Source: Anaeramoeba flamelloides
Lineage: Eukaryota > Metamonada > Anaeramoebidae
Length of the DNA: 64,000 nucleotides
Direction: 5' to 3'
Assembly (NCBI GenBank): GCA_027625915.1
Contig: JANTQA010000015.1
Coordinates: forward strand, 7,159,001 to 7,223,000
Positions 12,801 to 25,199 of this stretch are shown piece by piece. The notes below the pieces were generated by a model that was not told the DNA's origin, made no database searches, and worked only from the letters and a program-made list of their open reading frames with translations. Position 1 is the first letter of the stretch; the number at the start of each line of letters is the position of its first letter. The position numbers and the translations under genes were made by a program.

Positions 12801-14440
12801 GAAACTTTCAAGGTTAAAATGCATTTTCATAGTTATTTATTTTTTTCCCCTCCTCATAATCCAAAACAGTTGAGTTAAATTAATAAAAACATCTTTACAA
12901 TCCCAATTTTGAAAAAAAAAAAAATTAATAACCATTTATTAAAAATCAAGAAAAAACTCCCCGTTATCAAAAATTCCATTTTTTCAATCCATTTTTGCAA
13001 ATTAATTACTTGAAAAAAGCAACTCAAATAATTATCAAAAATAAAAAAATAAAAAAATTAAAATTTCACCTTTACTTTAAATTATTAGAGTAAAGACTAA
13101 CAAAGATATTTGATCAAGAAATAACCAATCTAATTCTGTCTGAAAAAATGATTATTTTGCCATTTTTTCTTGATTTAATTTTCAAAAATACAATAACTTA
13201 TGTAGATTTAAAAAATAAAAAAAATTCAGGAAGAATTATTGACTTGAAGATCTCAAAAAATAGATCATTTATTATATTTACAAATATCAATTAAAAAACT
13301 TATGATTTAAAAGATTGAGAAATATTCTTTATCGAATCTTAATAGTTATAAAAAACCTATTAATATTAAAATCAGGTTATTGAGAATATCTATTATTTTT
13401 TTGTTTTTTTTTTTTATTAGAACTATTATTTGAATTTGTTTTGATTTGTTTGCGAACGGTTTAAAATCTTGAAGAATCAATAAAGATTAAAGTCTTTCAA
13501 TACTTTTAATCATTGTTTTATTAATAACAGGTTAAAAAAATTAAGATTAGGTAATTAACTATCAATGCTAAAATCATCAAATTACAAAGTATTTCTCTTT
13601 AATTATTAGTTGTTTTTTCCAGGTTTTAAAAAACTATTTGAAGGGAATTTTTAATTTGGTTTTTTGGTTTTTTTTTCTGATATTTTTTTGAAAGTTTCCC
13701 AAATCTTGTTTTCACAAAATCCCAATACAAGATACCGACTCAACAGCAAAAACCCAGTCCAAGTAACGACTCGAAAGATTATAAGGAAAGTTTCGATTCG
13801 GTTCACTTCAGTTTGGTTTCAAATTGCATCAGTCTGAATTCAGTTCTCTTCAGTTGCTTAAGTCCAGTTCAATTCGTTAAAGATCTTATCAAGTTAGTTT
13901 AAGATCTAATCAGGATCAAGTCTATCAATTCTTATAAAGATTTTTTTTTCCTTTTACCTCTCCTGTACACCTAAACAAAAAAAAAAAAGAGGAGGAACCG
14001 AAGGAACCCAAACAACGTAAAAGGGTAAACTTGGAAAAGGCAAAAAGTCTAAAAACTAAAAAATTATTTGTTATACTTTGAATGTTATTATCAATCATAA
14101 GTGAATTAAATAAAAATATAAATATAATATATTTAGCAAGAATATCTAAATCATTGATTATGTAAGAAGAAGTGTCCATAGACCATTTATTTTTAAAATA
14201 ATAATAATAATCTCCTAAAAAATGATAATTTTTTAACAAAAATCTCCTAATAAATCTAAGAATTTCATATTTTTGTGAAATTTTTTTTTGTTCAAAATTG
14301 ACAACAATTTTTACTTTGATTTTTTATTGAACTCTTCTCTTCTAAATTATCATTTCTTTTAATATATAATTTTTTTATTGATCTATTATATTGTATCTAA
14401 AAATCAAAATCAAAACATAAAAATAATAATAATAATAAAT

Positions 14441-14472
<32 letters not shown>

Positions 14473-15752
14473 AACAAACCTTCAGTAACGTTGGAAATTT
14501 AGGTTTAACTGGAAACCAAGTCCAGAATGGAAAGGAGCCAGTTTTAATCACTAAGGGAATATTTCGTGTATTTAGTGGACCTGAAGCGGGTGGCTTTCTT
14601 GCTCTGACTGAAAACCTTGAATTGGTCGGGGGTGGTTCTACATATACCACAATGGAAACAGGAAGTGGATGCCGGAAAGTCCTCAATCCGCCGGAGGAAC
14701 CAATTAAATGTGCTTGCTTAGGGTTTTCTTCGTGTATGGTGTTGACAAGTGACGGCAAAGTTTATACATCTGGTTCTTTAAATAACATTGGAAGACCACA
14801 AGGCTCTGATATAAACAAATTGCAAATTGTGCCCAAACTAAAAGACAAATTCGTCACAAAAATCTCCATAGGCCAGGATCAATCCATTTGTACAACTTCT
14901 GATTATGAAATTTATGTGTGGGGCGGGGACAATTCTTATGGACAACAAGGAATTGGCCACAATAACTCGTCAACCATTGTAAAAAAAATTGTGATACCAG
15001 AAATTGAAAATTCACCCTTTATCAATGTTGTTTGCGGGTTATATAATACCTTTGTGTATACGGCACCGGATCAGGGAGAGGTTCAAGATTTTTTAACAAT
15101 CTTTAAAGAATCATTATTTACTGATTCCATATTGCAGAACCATCGTGTCCATAAAAGTTTAATTGAAGCTCGAACAGATAAAACTTTTTCACAGGTCAAG
15201 CAATGCCTTGAAGAAAACTATTCAGAAGATGAAATAAAGGAATTTTTAATTTGGGTTTATGGTGGGTATCCCAAAAAGATGACTGGCGTTAAGAAAATCA
15301 CGAAAGAGCTTGGTATACAAGACTTTTTTAAACGGGATTTTACTAAAGACCTTTCCAGAATATATAGAGATGATGATTCAAAGGATTTTAATTTGGCAGT
15401 AGTTGTTGATGATGAAGACAACGAAGATGAGGAAGAAAATGAAGATGAAGAGGATGAAGAAGTTGAAGAAATACCAGTTCATAAATTCGTTTTACTTGCC
15501 AGATCTGGGCTATTTCGTGAAATGTTTAAAACAATCAATCAAAACGCTTCAGTTGTTAAGGACTATTCTGGAAAAACAGTTGAAAGTTTAGAAATTTTAA
15601 TTAAATATTTCTATACTGAAAAAATTGAATTAACTGCTGACGACGACCCTGTTTTAGTTGTTGAAGAGTTATATGATGCTGTTGATTATTACCAACTCAA
15701 TAAATTTTCTAATTTGCAATACCAACTTGATCAAATTAAAAAAAATTTTTAA
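9849..15752 (+). CDS. RCC1-repeat and BTB domain protein (2 exons)
   Basis: Exon 1 is 9849-10306 and exon 2 is 14486-15752; the product is about 574 residues. The donor GG|GTAACC and acceptor TTCAG join in phase 2 and complete an RCC1 blade: ELYGAG from exon 1 joins GNVGNLG from exon 2. Residues 1 to about 340 carry RCC1 repeats (GCGENSNSQMG, GKVYTSGSLNNIG, YVWGGDNSYGQQGIG). From about 350 there is a degenerate first BTB fold (VHKSLIEARTDKTFSQV) and from about 454 a second BTB (PVHKFVLLARSGLFREMF). The second BTB is interrupted by an acidic Asp/Glu insert (15405-15470) between its first strands. Proteins of this kind are usually adaptors for cullin-3 ligases or regulators of small GTPases; the substrate is unknown. 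The phase match and domain continuity make the gene model firm. Confidence 0.87.
10319..10915 (-). mobile_element. Poly(A)-tailed retroposed copy, antisense, degraded
   Basis: Read on the minus strand it aligns along its length with 56790-57383 and ends in a 21-base poly(A) (T run 10319-10339). Landmarks shared with the other copy are ACTGAGACACTGAAACACGAA, GATCCCCAAATAAACATTC, ATGATCGACTATCAAACTA and GGGTATGTCTTTCCCTTG. The frame that is open in the other copy is interrupted here by a TAA. Either a 5'-truncated LINE 3' end or a processed gene copy; reverse transcriptase sequence is not present. Confidence 0.65.
11321..11485. repeat. Near-perfect hairpin element with about 70-base arms
   Basis: The inner arms GAATCTTTCAAGACAGTTTGGATATCTAC and their complement are almost identical and flank a loop of only about 18 bases (GGGCTTTAGCC centre). 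The outer arms (TATTTCCCGTTTTG against CAAGGGAAATA) are less perfect. The shortness and high identity suggest a young MITE or a structured RNA. Confidence 0.7.
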
Positions 15753-15837
15753 TTTTTTTGGCAAGAATCGAGAATTCCATTTATTTAATATTTTTATTTT
15801 TAATATTTATTTTCAATCTGTTTTTGATCTAAACTCT

Positions 15838-16025
15838 TTTTCAGTCAAAGGTGCTCAGTTTTATTGAAGAAATAGAGCATATTCTAAGAGTTTGATCCAG
15901 TTTTCTTCTCAAAATAAATTTTTCAATTTTTAAATCTGATCATTTATTCAATTCAGATCAAAATCATTTTTTCTCGAACGTAAATTTTCAAATTTTTTGC
16001 TTTTTTTTTTCTTTTCTTTTGTTTT

Positions 16026-16070
<45 letters not shown>

Positions 16071-16445
16071 CTGTTTTTTAAAGTAAATTTTAAAAAAAAA
16101 AAAGTTTGAAAATCCAAATTAACTTTAAGAAAATTGAGGCTTTGTAATTTATTTTAAAATTAAATGCATATACTATATTAAAAAACATTAATGACAACAA
16201 TTTGAATTTACTATATAAATTGAAAAATGTTGCACAATACATTTTAATGAAAGTGGCTGAAAATTTTTTTTATTTTATTTTTTGAAATATATATGGTTTG
16301 TTAAGGAATTTCTTTTATGAAATTCAACTCTAATCTGAAGTTAATTCTTTCTCGTATTTCAAAACAATCGTAGTTTGGTTGATTATTAAAAAAAAGTCTT
16401 TTTCATTTTTGGATGGACACTTTTCAATGAAAAGGAGTTTATTTA
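15838..16445 (+). repeat. 0.6-kb dispersed direct-repeat family, copy 2
   Basis: Same landmark order as copies at 7692 and 25200: GCTCAGTTTTATTGAAGAA, a T tract, TCCAAATTAACTTTAAGAAAATTGA and AATTTCTTTTATGAAATTCAACTC. The T tract has grown to about 43 bases (16029-16071). It lies 86 bases after the RCC1-BTB stop and may contribute to that gene's 3' end. Confidence 0.6.
16029..16071. repeat. Poly(T) run of about 43 bases
   Basis: Homopolymer inside the dispersed repeat; the matching place in the other two copies is T-rich but broken, so this is a local expansion. Confidence 0.8.
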
Positions 16446-19081
16446 AATATTTGATATATTAAATTCTTCATCCAACTCATTTTTTTTTTCAAGTAATATA
16501 ATAATCATAACTTTATTTCTTTTTAAGATTTTTAATATGGTTTGAAATCTTTTATTTTTTAACTATTTTTTTTTTTTGTTTTTTAAAAATATTTTCTATT
16601 ACTTAAATTGAAGTTTTAGAGAATTATTAATCTTAAACTTTTAATTTTGGCCTAAATAAAAGTATTTAATTTTTCTTTTGATTTGTTATTTATTGACATT
16701 TCATCTAAAAAAAAAAATCAAATTAAAATTTCTTAGAAATGTAATATTTTATTTATTTGTTTATTTTATCATAAAATTAAAAAATTTGACTGATTATTAT
16801 TATTAATAAATCAATGTCTAGAGTTTTTAATTACTCTTATTGTAATAAAATTTCTTATTAAAATCTTAAAAGAAAAAAAAATCTTTGAAAAAAAAAATCT
16901 TTGAAAAAAAAAATAAAAATATATAATTATTATTATTTTTCCAAAAAGAAAAAAAAAAACAATAACATAACTCCTTTATCTTTAAACTATTGTGAACTTT
17001 TATTATAATTAAAATCTAGATTATAGATAAATAAGATTATAAATATATTAGTACATCAATATTATTTTAAATATTTTATTTTAAACTTGATGCAAATAAA
17101 TGTAAATACGGGGTGATTGGGGATATATAAAAAATTGCCAATATATAAAAATAAAATTAAAAAATAATCACAAAGTTATTGATTAAATTTTAAAAAAAAT
17201 GGATTTTTTTGGCTTACATATTTAATAAAAATATGGTTGAATCTATTTATAAAAATTCTAAAGATAAATTGTCGAATTAGGGTAAATAATCTGAATTAAA
17301 AGCTCATCCTTTTAATTAAAAGAAAAAACAGATAATTTTTTATTGACAAAATTTAATTTCAAGATAATTTTAAAAAAGAGATTTTCAAATTTTGAAGACT
17401 TGTAGCGATTTTGGAAACAATAAATTTTCAAGAAATGCATATTTTGTTCTTAAAAGTAAAATTTATTTGATTAAAACAACGATGATTAGTTTAATTGATG
17501 GAATAAACAAATAATATTATTTTTCTAATAAAAAGTCTATATACACCAGAACAATGAAGAACTAATAAGGTTTGTATTCACTTACAACACGGGTTTTAAT
17601 TTTAGATTTCTAACAATTCGATACAATCCCGAAAAAAATATAATAGTGGATATTGTTCAAAGTCAAAAAGGAGACCATCACTATTTTGATTAATCGGGAA
17701 TTTCTTGTTTTGAGCTGAAGTATCCAAAATAAAAATACCAGGTCAAATTAAATAACCAAAATAATTAATAATTAACTTTTGTTATGAGACTGGTAAACTA
17801 AAAAAATCTTGTAGTAAATTTAATATCCAACTCTTAAAAATTTTACCCCATCTTGAAATTGAAAAAATGGTGTAACAATCTGATTGCTACTACAAAATCA
17901 AACTTACTTTCAAAGCTATTTTCAGAAATTAATTATTATTGTTAAATGTTTGATCCATTTTTCTTATTTCTATAAAGTTCAAAATCCAACATATTTTAGA
18001 ATTATTTAAAATAAAATTATTTTCTTTGAAAGAAGAAGTAAGAAATCTAATTTCATATCTAAAAAGAAGTACTAAAAAATACACTTTTCAAAAAAATAAA
18101 CCTACTAAGTTCTAAAATAGCAAAGTATAAAAAATCTAACTAATAGCAAAAAAAAATACAATAATAATTTTAAACTTCAAAAAATATAATTTTTTGATTC
18201 AAAGAACCGTTTACCTCAATTATTTCTTTTCATTGAATAAAAAAATAAAAAAATAAAAAAACAATCAATCAGATTAAAAATTCTCCCTATCTACTTTTTT
18301 AAAACCTGGAAAATTCAATAGAATCTATTGAAATACTTTTTAATTTGATTTTTTTTGAGCAATAATTAATAATCAAATTTAAATTTTTACAGTGAGTTAT
18401 TAACAACACAAAGATTAAATGTATCAATATGTTTACAATCATTTCTCATTGCTTTAAAGATTTTCATATAAAAATAAAATAAATTCAAACTACTAATTCT
18501 AATAAAAAAAAAAAAAAAAATATTATCAAAAAACTTATTTATATGATAATAGTTCGTCGTTTATACTCTGGCTATTTGAAAAAGAATATTTTCTAATTTT
18601 CTTAAATTTCAAGATTTTTTTATAAATATTTGTAAACAAAATAAATCATCAAATTTTTTTAGATCTTCAATAAATTCAATATTTGGTTTCTTTTTAGTGT
18701 ATTTTCTAAATAAAATTAAATTTTGGAGGTTATTTATTCATACAGACTCTCAGATAAATTACTTAAAAGTGAGATTTCTTCAAAATAAAAAATTTTGAAA
18801 AATTTTTTCTTTTTCGAATTCGATCTAAAAAACCCCAAACCAAAAAGCATCAAATCCTTTTGACTGAAAATTTCTTTGGGGAAAAATGAACTTATTTTAA
18901 AAATGATAAGTCATCTCTCTAAGGTTGATAAATAAAGTTTATTATTGGGTTTAATTGTTTTCATGTGTAAAAAATTACTCTCTTACCTTTGGGAAAAAAA
19001 AATAAATAAGAGTTATTAGTCCCTTAAAGTAAAACTTCAAAAATGAAAAACATTTTTTCGGCTTTCTTGTAATTCATCAAA

Positions 19082-20140
19082 ATGACCTTTGAGAAACTCA
19101 AAGATCAAGTAACACTTGTTTTCGTAATCTTGTGTGTTTTGGGCTATCTCCAAATCATCATAGTTTATCTAAAATTTGGGTATTTAAAAAGGTTGAATGG
19201 GAAATTATTATTCACGCTATCTGTTTATGACTTTCTTTCTTCGTGCACATTTTTTTTACCGGGCTCTGCAAACAAGACACTTTGTAAATTTCAAACATAC
19301 ATTTCTTGCTTTTTAACTGTGCTCCCGCCGTTTTGGTGTGCCACGATAGCACTTTTAACATACCTTGTGCTTACCCGTCGGTATTCGAACCAGCAATTGG
19401 AAAAGCTCTACCGCTATCTGCATATCATAGGCTTGCTGGGCTCCACGGTGTGGATGATCATCACGATCCTTTACACAACCCCACACCCTGTGACGGTCTA
19501 TTGGTGCACCGTGCACGGGGATCTGCTCTTGGCAGAGTACATTTGGTATTGGGTTGCCATCCTGATCTGCTTCATTTTTTCGATCTGCTCCCTTGTCAGC
19601 TTCCGCCAGATCTCGAAGGAGTTTGATAAGCTGAATCGGCAAACAAAGCACGAAACAAACGTCATTCAGCTGCGAATGATGTCGGTGCCCCTGGTTTTTA
19701 TTTGGTGCTACATATGGTCAACCATTGAGCGAATGATCGAAATCCGCAACAAAAAGCCTCCTGTGTGGGTGCAGTGGATGCAAATTATAAACTTTTCTCT
19801 CAGCGGCATTATCTTATGTTTAATTTTTATTTGGTTTTCATCTGGTGTTAGAAGCCATCTTGTCGATTGGTTGTTATGCAAAAATCGCAGGCTAATTCAG
19901 TTAAATAAAAATAATCGTGAAGGTTTGAAAAAAAAAAAAAAAAAAAATTACAAATATTACACAAAACAAGAAAAAAAAGAAGACAAATCTTTTTTTTCTG
20001 ATTCTCAATCAGTGTCAATTTCGGACTCCTCCAATTCTTTTGATTTCGAAAGTGATCTTTCAAGTAGCTCATCTTTCCACAGCTCTCAGTCCTATTCAGA
20101 TAGAGTGTCTTCATCACTTTCAGATCCTAATTATAATTAA
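19082..20140 (+). CDS. cAMP-receptor-like seven-helix GPCR
   Basis: Single exon, 352 residues, ATG in an AAA-rich context. Seven hydrophobic segments can be placed at about residues 8-32, 40-62, 74-98, 110-132, 150-174, 196-216 and 231-254, in a layout like the Dictyostelium cAMP-receptor/Crl family. Supporting marks are LSVYDFLSS in helix 2, a Cys before helix 3 (TLCKFQTYIS) that can pair with the loop Cys in VYWCTVHGD, and a basic helix 3 exit (LTRRYSNQQLEKLYRYLH). The cytoplasmic tail has a poly-Lys run and then a Ser-rich stretch (SDSQSVSISDSSNSFD), a plausible kinase target for desensitisation. The ligand is unknown. The segment 19300-19790 is clearly richer in G and C than its surroundings and than most other coding sequence here. 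No intron was needed. Confidence 0.85.
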   Translation: MTFEKLKDQVTLVFVILCVLGYLQIIIVYLKFGYLKRLNGKLLFTLSVYDFLSSCTFFLPGSANKTLCKFQTYISCFLTVLPPFWCATIALLTYLVLTRRYSNQQLEKLYRYLHIIGLLGSTVWMIITILYTTPHPVTVYWCTVHGDLLLAEYIWYWVAILICFIFSICSLVSFRQISKEFDKLNRQTKHETNVIQLRMMSVPLVFIWCYIWSTIERMIEIRNKKPPVWVQWMQIINFSLSGIILCLIFIWFSSGVRSHLVDWLLCKNRRLIQLNKNNREGLKKKKKKNYKYYTKQEKKEDKSFFSDSQSVSISDSSNSFDFESDLSSSSSFHSSQSYSDRVSSSLSDPNYN

Positions 20141-20468
20141 ATTTTGATTGGAACAAACTATTCGGTTGCTATAATGATTACCATTTTGACGTAATGATGG
20201 CGATGGTGGCGATGGTTGTACCCTGATGATAGTGAAAATGAAGATGATGGAAATTGCAATGACAATCGTGATCGTGTTTGTTGTTCATCGTTTGGCTGAG
20301 CATGATTTGAAAAATAACTCAAATGAATTTAGTTCGAAAAAAGATCAATATATATATTTATTCAGAAAGATTTGGGCATTATTTATATATTGTAAATATG
20401 TATATTTTCACTCAAAATATTTGTTCGATTTATTTTTTTTTTATTCTTTTTCAAAAAAATAATATTTA

Positions 20469-21335
20469 CCATTGTGAAAAAAATTTGGGTCATTAAAAAA
20501 AATTGGGTCAGTCAAAAATTTGTTTTCGTTTTTTAAATAGTAAATATTAGCAAAATGATTTTTGATCAAAGTAAAATTTTATGAACAAATCTTACATTTA
20601 AGAAAAACCAAAGTCAGTATCAATAATAATTTTCAAAGGAAAAATTATTTCGTTGCATTTTGTGCTTATAGAATTACTGTGGAACTCTAAAAAACAAAAA
20701 ATTTATCTTTAATTGTAAACTTTACTAAAAATGTTGATTTTTTTTTATTAGATTACATTCCAAGATCTAGTTAATCATTGTTTGGGAAGACCAAAAATTA
20801 ATAACAGTTTTAAATTAAGGTTTGTCTAAGGGGATTTTAAGAATTTAAAAAGTTTCTGAAATCTTGATATTTCGGTATTTTGAAGTTTTGATTGTAAACA
20901 TTAGTGGAAAACAACCTCTTTCTTAAAAAACATCTTTTTTGGAAGATTTTATAATTCAATTTGATTTAAAAGGTTATTCAAGATTAACCGTGATAAATTT
21001 GCGTTTATTAACAATGATAAATATTTTATTGAATTAATAGATTTTGATATTTCCTATTAAATATTTCTCTTATTTTTAGTAAAGTTTACAATTAAAAATA
21101 AATTTTTTGTTTTTTAGAGTTCCACAGTAATTCTATAAGCACAAAATGCAACGAAATAATTTTTCCTTTGAAAATTATTATTGGTACTGACTTTGGTTTT
21201 TCTTAAATGTAAGATTTGTTCATAAAATTTTACTTTGATCAAAAATCATTTTGCTAATATTTACTATTTAAAAAACGAAAACAAATTTTTGACTTACCCA
21301 ATTTTTTTTAATGACCCAAATTTTTTTCAAAATGG
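20469..21335. mobile_element. 867-bp foldback element with about 265-base inverted arms
   Basis: Left arm 20469-20735 and right arm 21070-21335 are almost perfectly complementary (for example TAGAATTACTGTGGAACTCT and its complement). The element starts CCATT and ends AATGG, and is flanked on both sides by TTA, a likely 3-bp duplication (or TA plus one base). The loop of about 330 bases is non-coding. A transcript through it would form a very long double-stranded RNA. Confidence 0.8.
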
Positions 21336-22524
21336 TTACAACAATTAAAATTGTTTTGAAAGAGTGAAATTTTAAAACATTCAATGAAATGTTCAAAATT
21401 TAAATTATAACCTAAACTCCATGTTTAAATGTGTTATCGAAATTTTGTTAAAACTTTACTTGTTTTAAAAAAACTTTAAAGAATTAAGAACTTTTAAAAA
21501 TTAATAGTTCATTATTGAATAATCCATTATTTTATTGTAGTTTATTTCTTTTTGATTTTTTTCTTTGAATTTGTTTTGATATATTCTTTCCAATCATTCG
21601 TCTATCTTTCATATTCATGGTTGTTCCCATAAAAATCGTCTAAATCTTCCATAGACTTTTTAGGTTTTTTTTTGATTTTTAAACAACAAAGGCAAAATTT
21701 ACAGTTATTTTCCTTAAGAAAATACGAATATCTATTTTGACCCATGGTAAAAGATCCAAATTTCAGGGTGTTTAAAATGGTACCGAAAATACTTGAAAAT
21801 CGATAATACCAGAAAATTTTTTAGCCACTTAAAAACACTTTTGGAAGAATTTTTAAGAAACTTGAGTGTTCAGAGATAAATGTTTCGAGCAAAATAACAC
21901 TTTAGTTTGTAGACAAAATATTTTTTTTTGAAATTCCTTCCTTAAAGCTCTTTAAAGAGTTTTTGACAACTTTAGTATGTATTTGAGTATGTTAGTACTT
22001 GGTTGGATACGCTTAAGTGTATGTCAGAATATGGTATGAGTAAGTATATCTGTATTCCAGGGTATCTGGTTGTTTTTGTATGGTGTGTTGGGGTCTATTA
22101 TAGTAAACTAATTTATTTTATTGAATGGAATTTTAAATAATGTTATACTCGGGTCACCTTTGTAGTGGCTAGAACATGTGTATACACTATAAGATAAAAT
22201 TATATGATTTTTTAAATTGTATTGAATATGACAAAAATATCTTTTCAAATTTTTAGTAATGATATGAAATCAGAAATTGTCTTTACAAAGACATTTTCTC
22301 TGATTTTTTAATAAATATAAAATTGAGAAAATGTCAAAGACTACTAAGATATCAAGTCTTTTCACATAAAATGAGTTGAGTAGTTTTCCTCAAATTATTC
22401 CAATTTGCTTTAGTACTATTTTCAGCCAAAAATCATAATCTTTCAATAAAATTCCAAATTTACAAGTAAATTATGTGTTTTGGTAATGAAATTTCTGGGA
22501 AGTTCTTAAAAAAATTTTTTTTAA

Positions 22525-23212
22525 GGGTTGAGTCATCATGGTAAAAAATAATTTTCTCTAATATAAAAAAAAAAATTTGTAATTTTTATAGGTGTCTAAA
22601 ACCTATCAAAAACTAACCAAAATGTGAAGTGTGATCGATCTCCAAAAATTGAAAAAGGGAAAAGAGGACATTTATAGAAAAAAGAGTCAAAGAGCGATAC
22701 TCAATTTCGAATTCGAATAGTTATGAATTATTAATTTGAAAACAACTGTGTTGAGTATTTAAGTGTCACCTTTGGGTGTTTTTTGAGATCGAAATTTTTT
22801 TTTTTTTCATTTTTTTCATTTTTCAATTCAGTTATTTTTCTTTAAAAGAATGTTTATAAAATCCTTCCTCTAGCAAATATAGAGAGTTAACAAAATAAAC
22901 ACAAATTAGATTAATTTGAAATTAATTGATTGTGTTCTTTTAAATGAAAACTATTTTTTTTAAATTGAAGAAATTTAGCCCTTCCGAAATTTAATTTCAT
23001 TATGTAATTTTTTTTATAAATAATTTTTTTTGAAATTAGATTGTTTAAAACTTTTTTTAGAAATTAAATTTTTTGCACAAGAAAAATTGTTATATTTCTT
23101 TTTTATGGTTTTTGAATTTTGTAAAACAAAATATATCCAATTCCACAATAATTTTTTTAGGTTTCAGTTACTCCTTAAGTATGGAGTAGATTCACAGTAA
23201 ATGGCTAGACTG
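22525..23212 (+). mobile_element. TTAA-flanked non-autonomous element, copy 2 (diverged)
   Basis: Starts GGGTTGAGTCATCATGG after TTAA (22521-22524) and ends CTAGACTG before TTAA (23213-23216). It is collinear with copy 39720-40388, including the central region (AGTCAAAGAGCGATACTC) and the end motif TTAAGTATGGAGTA, but has many substitutions, so it is older. Confidence 0.75.
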
Positions 23213-25199
23213 TTAAGGTTAAAATATTACCAATTATTATCGATTTTTAGGATATCTTCAGTAATATTTGATAAAATCAAAATTTCAGAAATATTGATTG
23301 ATATTTTTGATCGAAAAAACTTTTTTGTCTAAATCTAGTTTTTTCTGGTTGTTTTGGAATTATTTTATATTTTTCAGAACTTTTAAAGCTTTTATTTCGA
23401 TTTAATATCAGTGCTGATAAAAGTATTCAATAATTTTTTTCTGAATCTTTTTATTGATTTGCTGTTTTACTCAAGGTTTTTTATCTTATATCAAAGTATA
23501 TAAATATTATCCCCTCCAATTATAGTGATATTATAAGTTATTGTATAAATGTCTTCAGCTCAAATAGTTTAGTTTAATTTTTCAATAAATTTTTATTTTC
23601 AATTGTTTATACTTTACTTAATGTAAAAAATTAACTTTTATCGTGTATATATTTATAAACTAAAATTCAAAATTTTCCACACAGCTAAAACGTTCCAAAC
23701 AATCACAATAATACAATTTCATTGAAATTGGAGATAATTTTGATTTTTGTAAAATATGAAAATCATTTTTTCATCTTTTAGTTTTTGTTTTGATTTCATT
23801 GTTTGAATTACGTAATTTGTTTCGTTGGATCAAAAATTTTTTGAACAATTGATATTATGGTTAAAGTCAGAGTTGTTCAAAATAGAAGAACTCAAATAAA
23901 ATTAGTTGGTAGTATCTAACCATTTGATCGATCAATAATCCTAATAGAATTTCAACATATTTACTAATGTATTTTTTTGTTTTGCTCTCTCCAAAATTTT
24001 TGACACAACCATCATTTATTTGTATTGATAATTATTTATTTATTGTTTTTTGAGTATTGTAATTTATGAAGAAGTGTTAACATTTCAATTAGTGAATGGT
24101 TCTAATTTGGTAAATCTTCTTGAATTGATTAAATAAGTTTTTTTCTTCACAAATTGAATTTTGGTGTGTTAAAAATTTTGAATTGGGGTTTATTTGTACC
24201 ATTTTCAACTTTTATTCTAGATCTAATTAGTTTATTCCTCTAATTGATTTTACTTTTTCATTCATTGTTTTATTAATTTGGATTTTCCAATAAATAATAG
24301 AATTAATAATAGACAACTTCTTGAACAAACCTTAATTGGAACCTAATTACGAATAGATAATTTTTGAAAACTGATTTTATTCAAGATTTTTTGTTGATTA
24401 GTTTTTCATTTATAGTTCAATTTTTGTTCTTATCAATCAAAAAGTCAAATTATCGGCCTTTTATTAAGGTTATATTGAATTATTGTTTTTCTTTATTATT
24501 ATTAGCCCTTCCAAATTTGTTAATTATTTAATATGTTCGATTATTCTCAATTTTAAATTTTAATATTTTCTTTCAGAATTAAAATTATACTTTTGATAAA
24601 ATTTGGAGTAGTTTGATTTAAATAATTAATATTTTTAATAAAAAAAAATTAGTATATAACCAAATAATATGAGAAATAATGAATTTACTCAATAAAGAAT
24701 CCTTCGATATTATCTGGGTTATATTTTTATGTTAAAATTGGCCAATAAAAAAAATAATTTATCAATTTTAATTTTTTTTTCGATGTATATTTTGATTTTT
24801 TATTTTGTATATTTTTTACCTTTTCAAAAAGCATTTTTTCTGATATATCTGTTACATACCGTTTTTTGGTTTAACATTTTAGTGATTTTAAAGGAAATAA
24901 AAAAATTATTTGGGGAAGTGATATACTTTCGATTATGTCTAAAAATTCAACATTTAATCAAATAAGATCATGTACGAAACTTGGTTGAGGGAAACTAATA
25001 TAAGACCAATCTTATTTTGAATATAAAAACTTTGAACTAAAGTAAAGACCTAAAAAATTATTTAAAAAAAAATGTCTTTTTTGGTTTTTTTTTTCGAGGT
25101 TTTATTTTAGGAAAATCTAAATTTCTATACTATAATTTGAAATTTTTATTTTTCCTTAAATTTCATTTAAATTCAAATTGGCCTTAATTACAACATTAA

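Larger units (their letters stand above)
10307..14485 (+). other. 4.2-kb intron of the RCC1-BTB gene
   Basis: Starts GTAACC followed within 12 bases by 21 T, which is the tail of an antisense retroposed copy (10319-10915). It also holds a near-perfect hairpin (11321-11485) and, just before the acceptor, (AAT)n repeats (about 14421-14475) instead of a strong pyrimidine tract. A patch near 13735-13920 has repeated CAGTT words and higher GC. No other coding exon could be supported. Confidence 0.8.
15753..19081. other. Intergenic region, no gene seen
   Basis: Between the RCC1-BTB stop and the GPCR start. It contains a copy of the 0.6-kb dispersed family (15838-16445) with an expanded T tract, then about 2.6 kb of AT-rich DNA with no coding signal on either strand. 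The GPCR promoter should lie at the right end. Confidence 0.7.
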
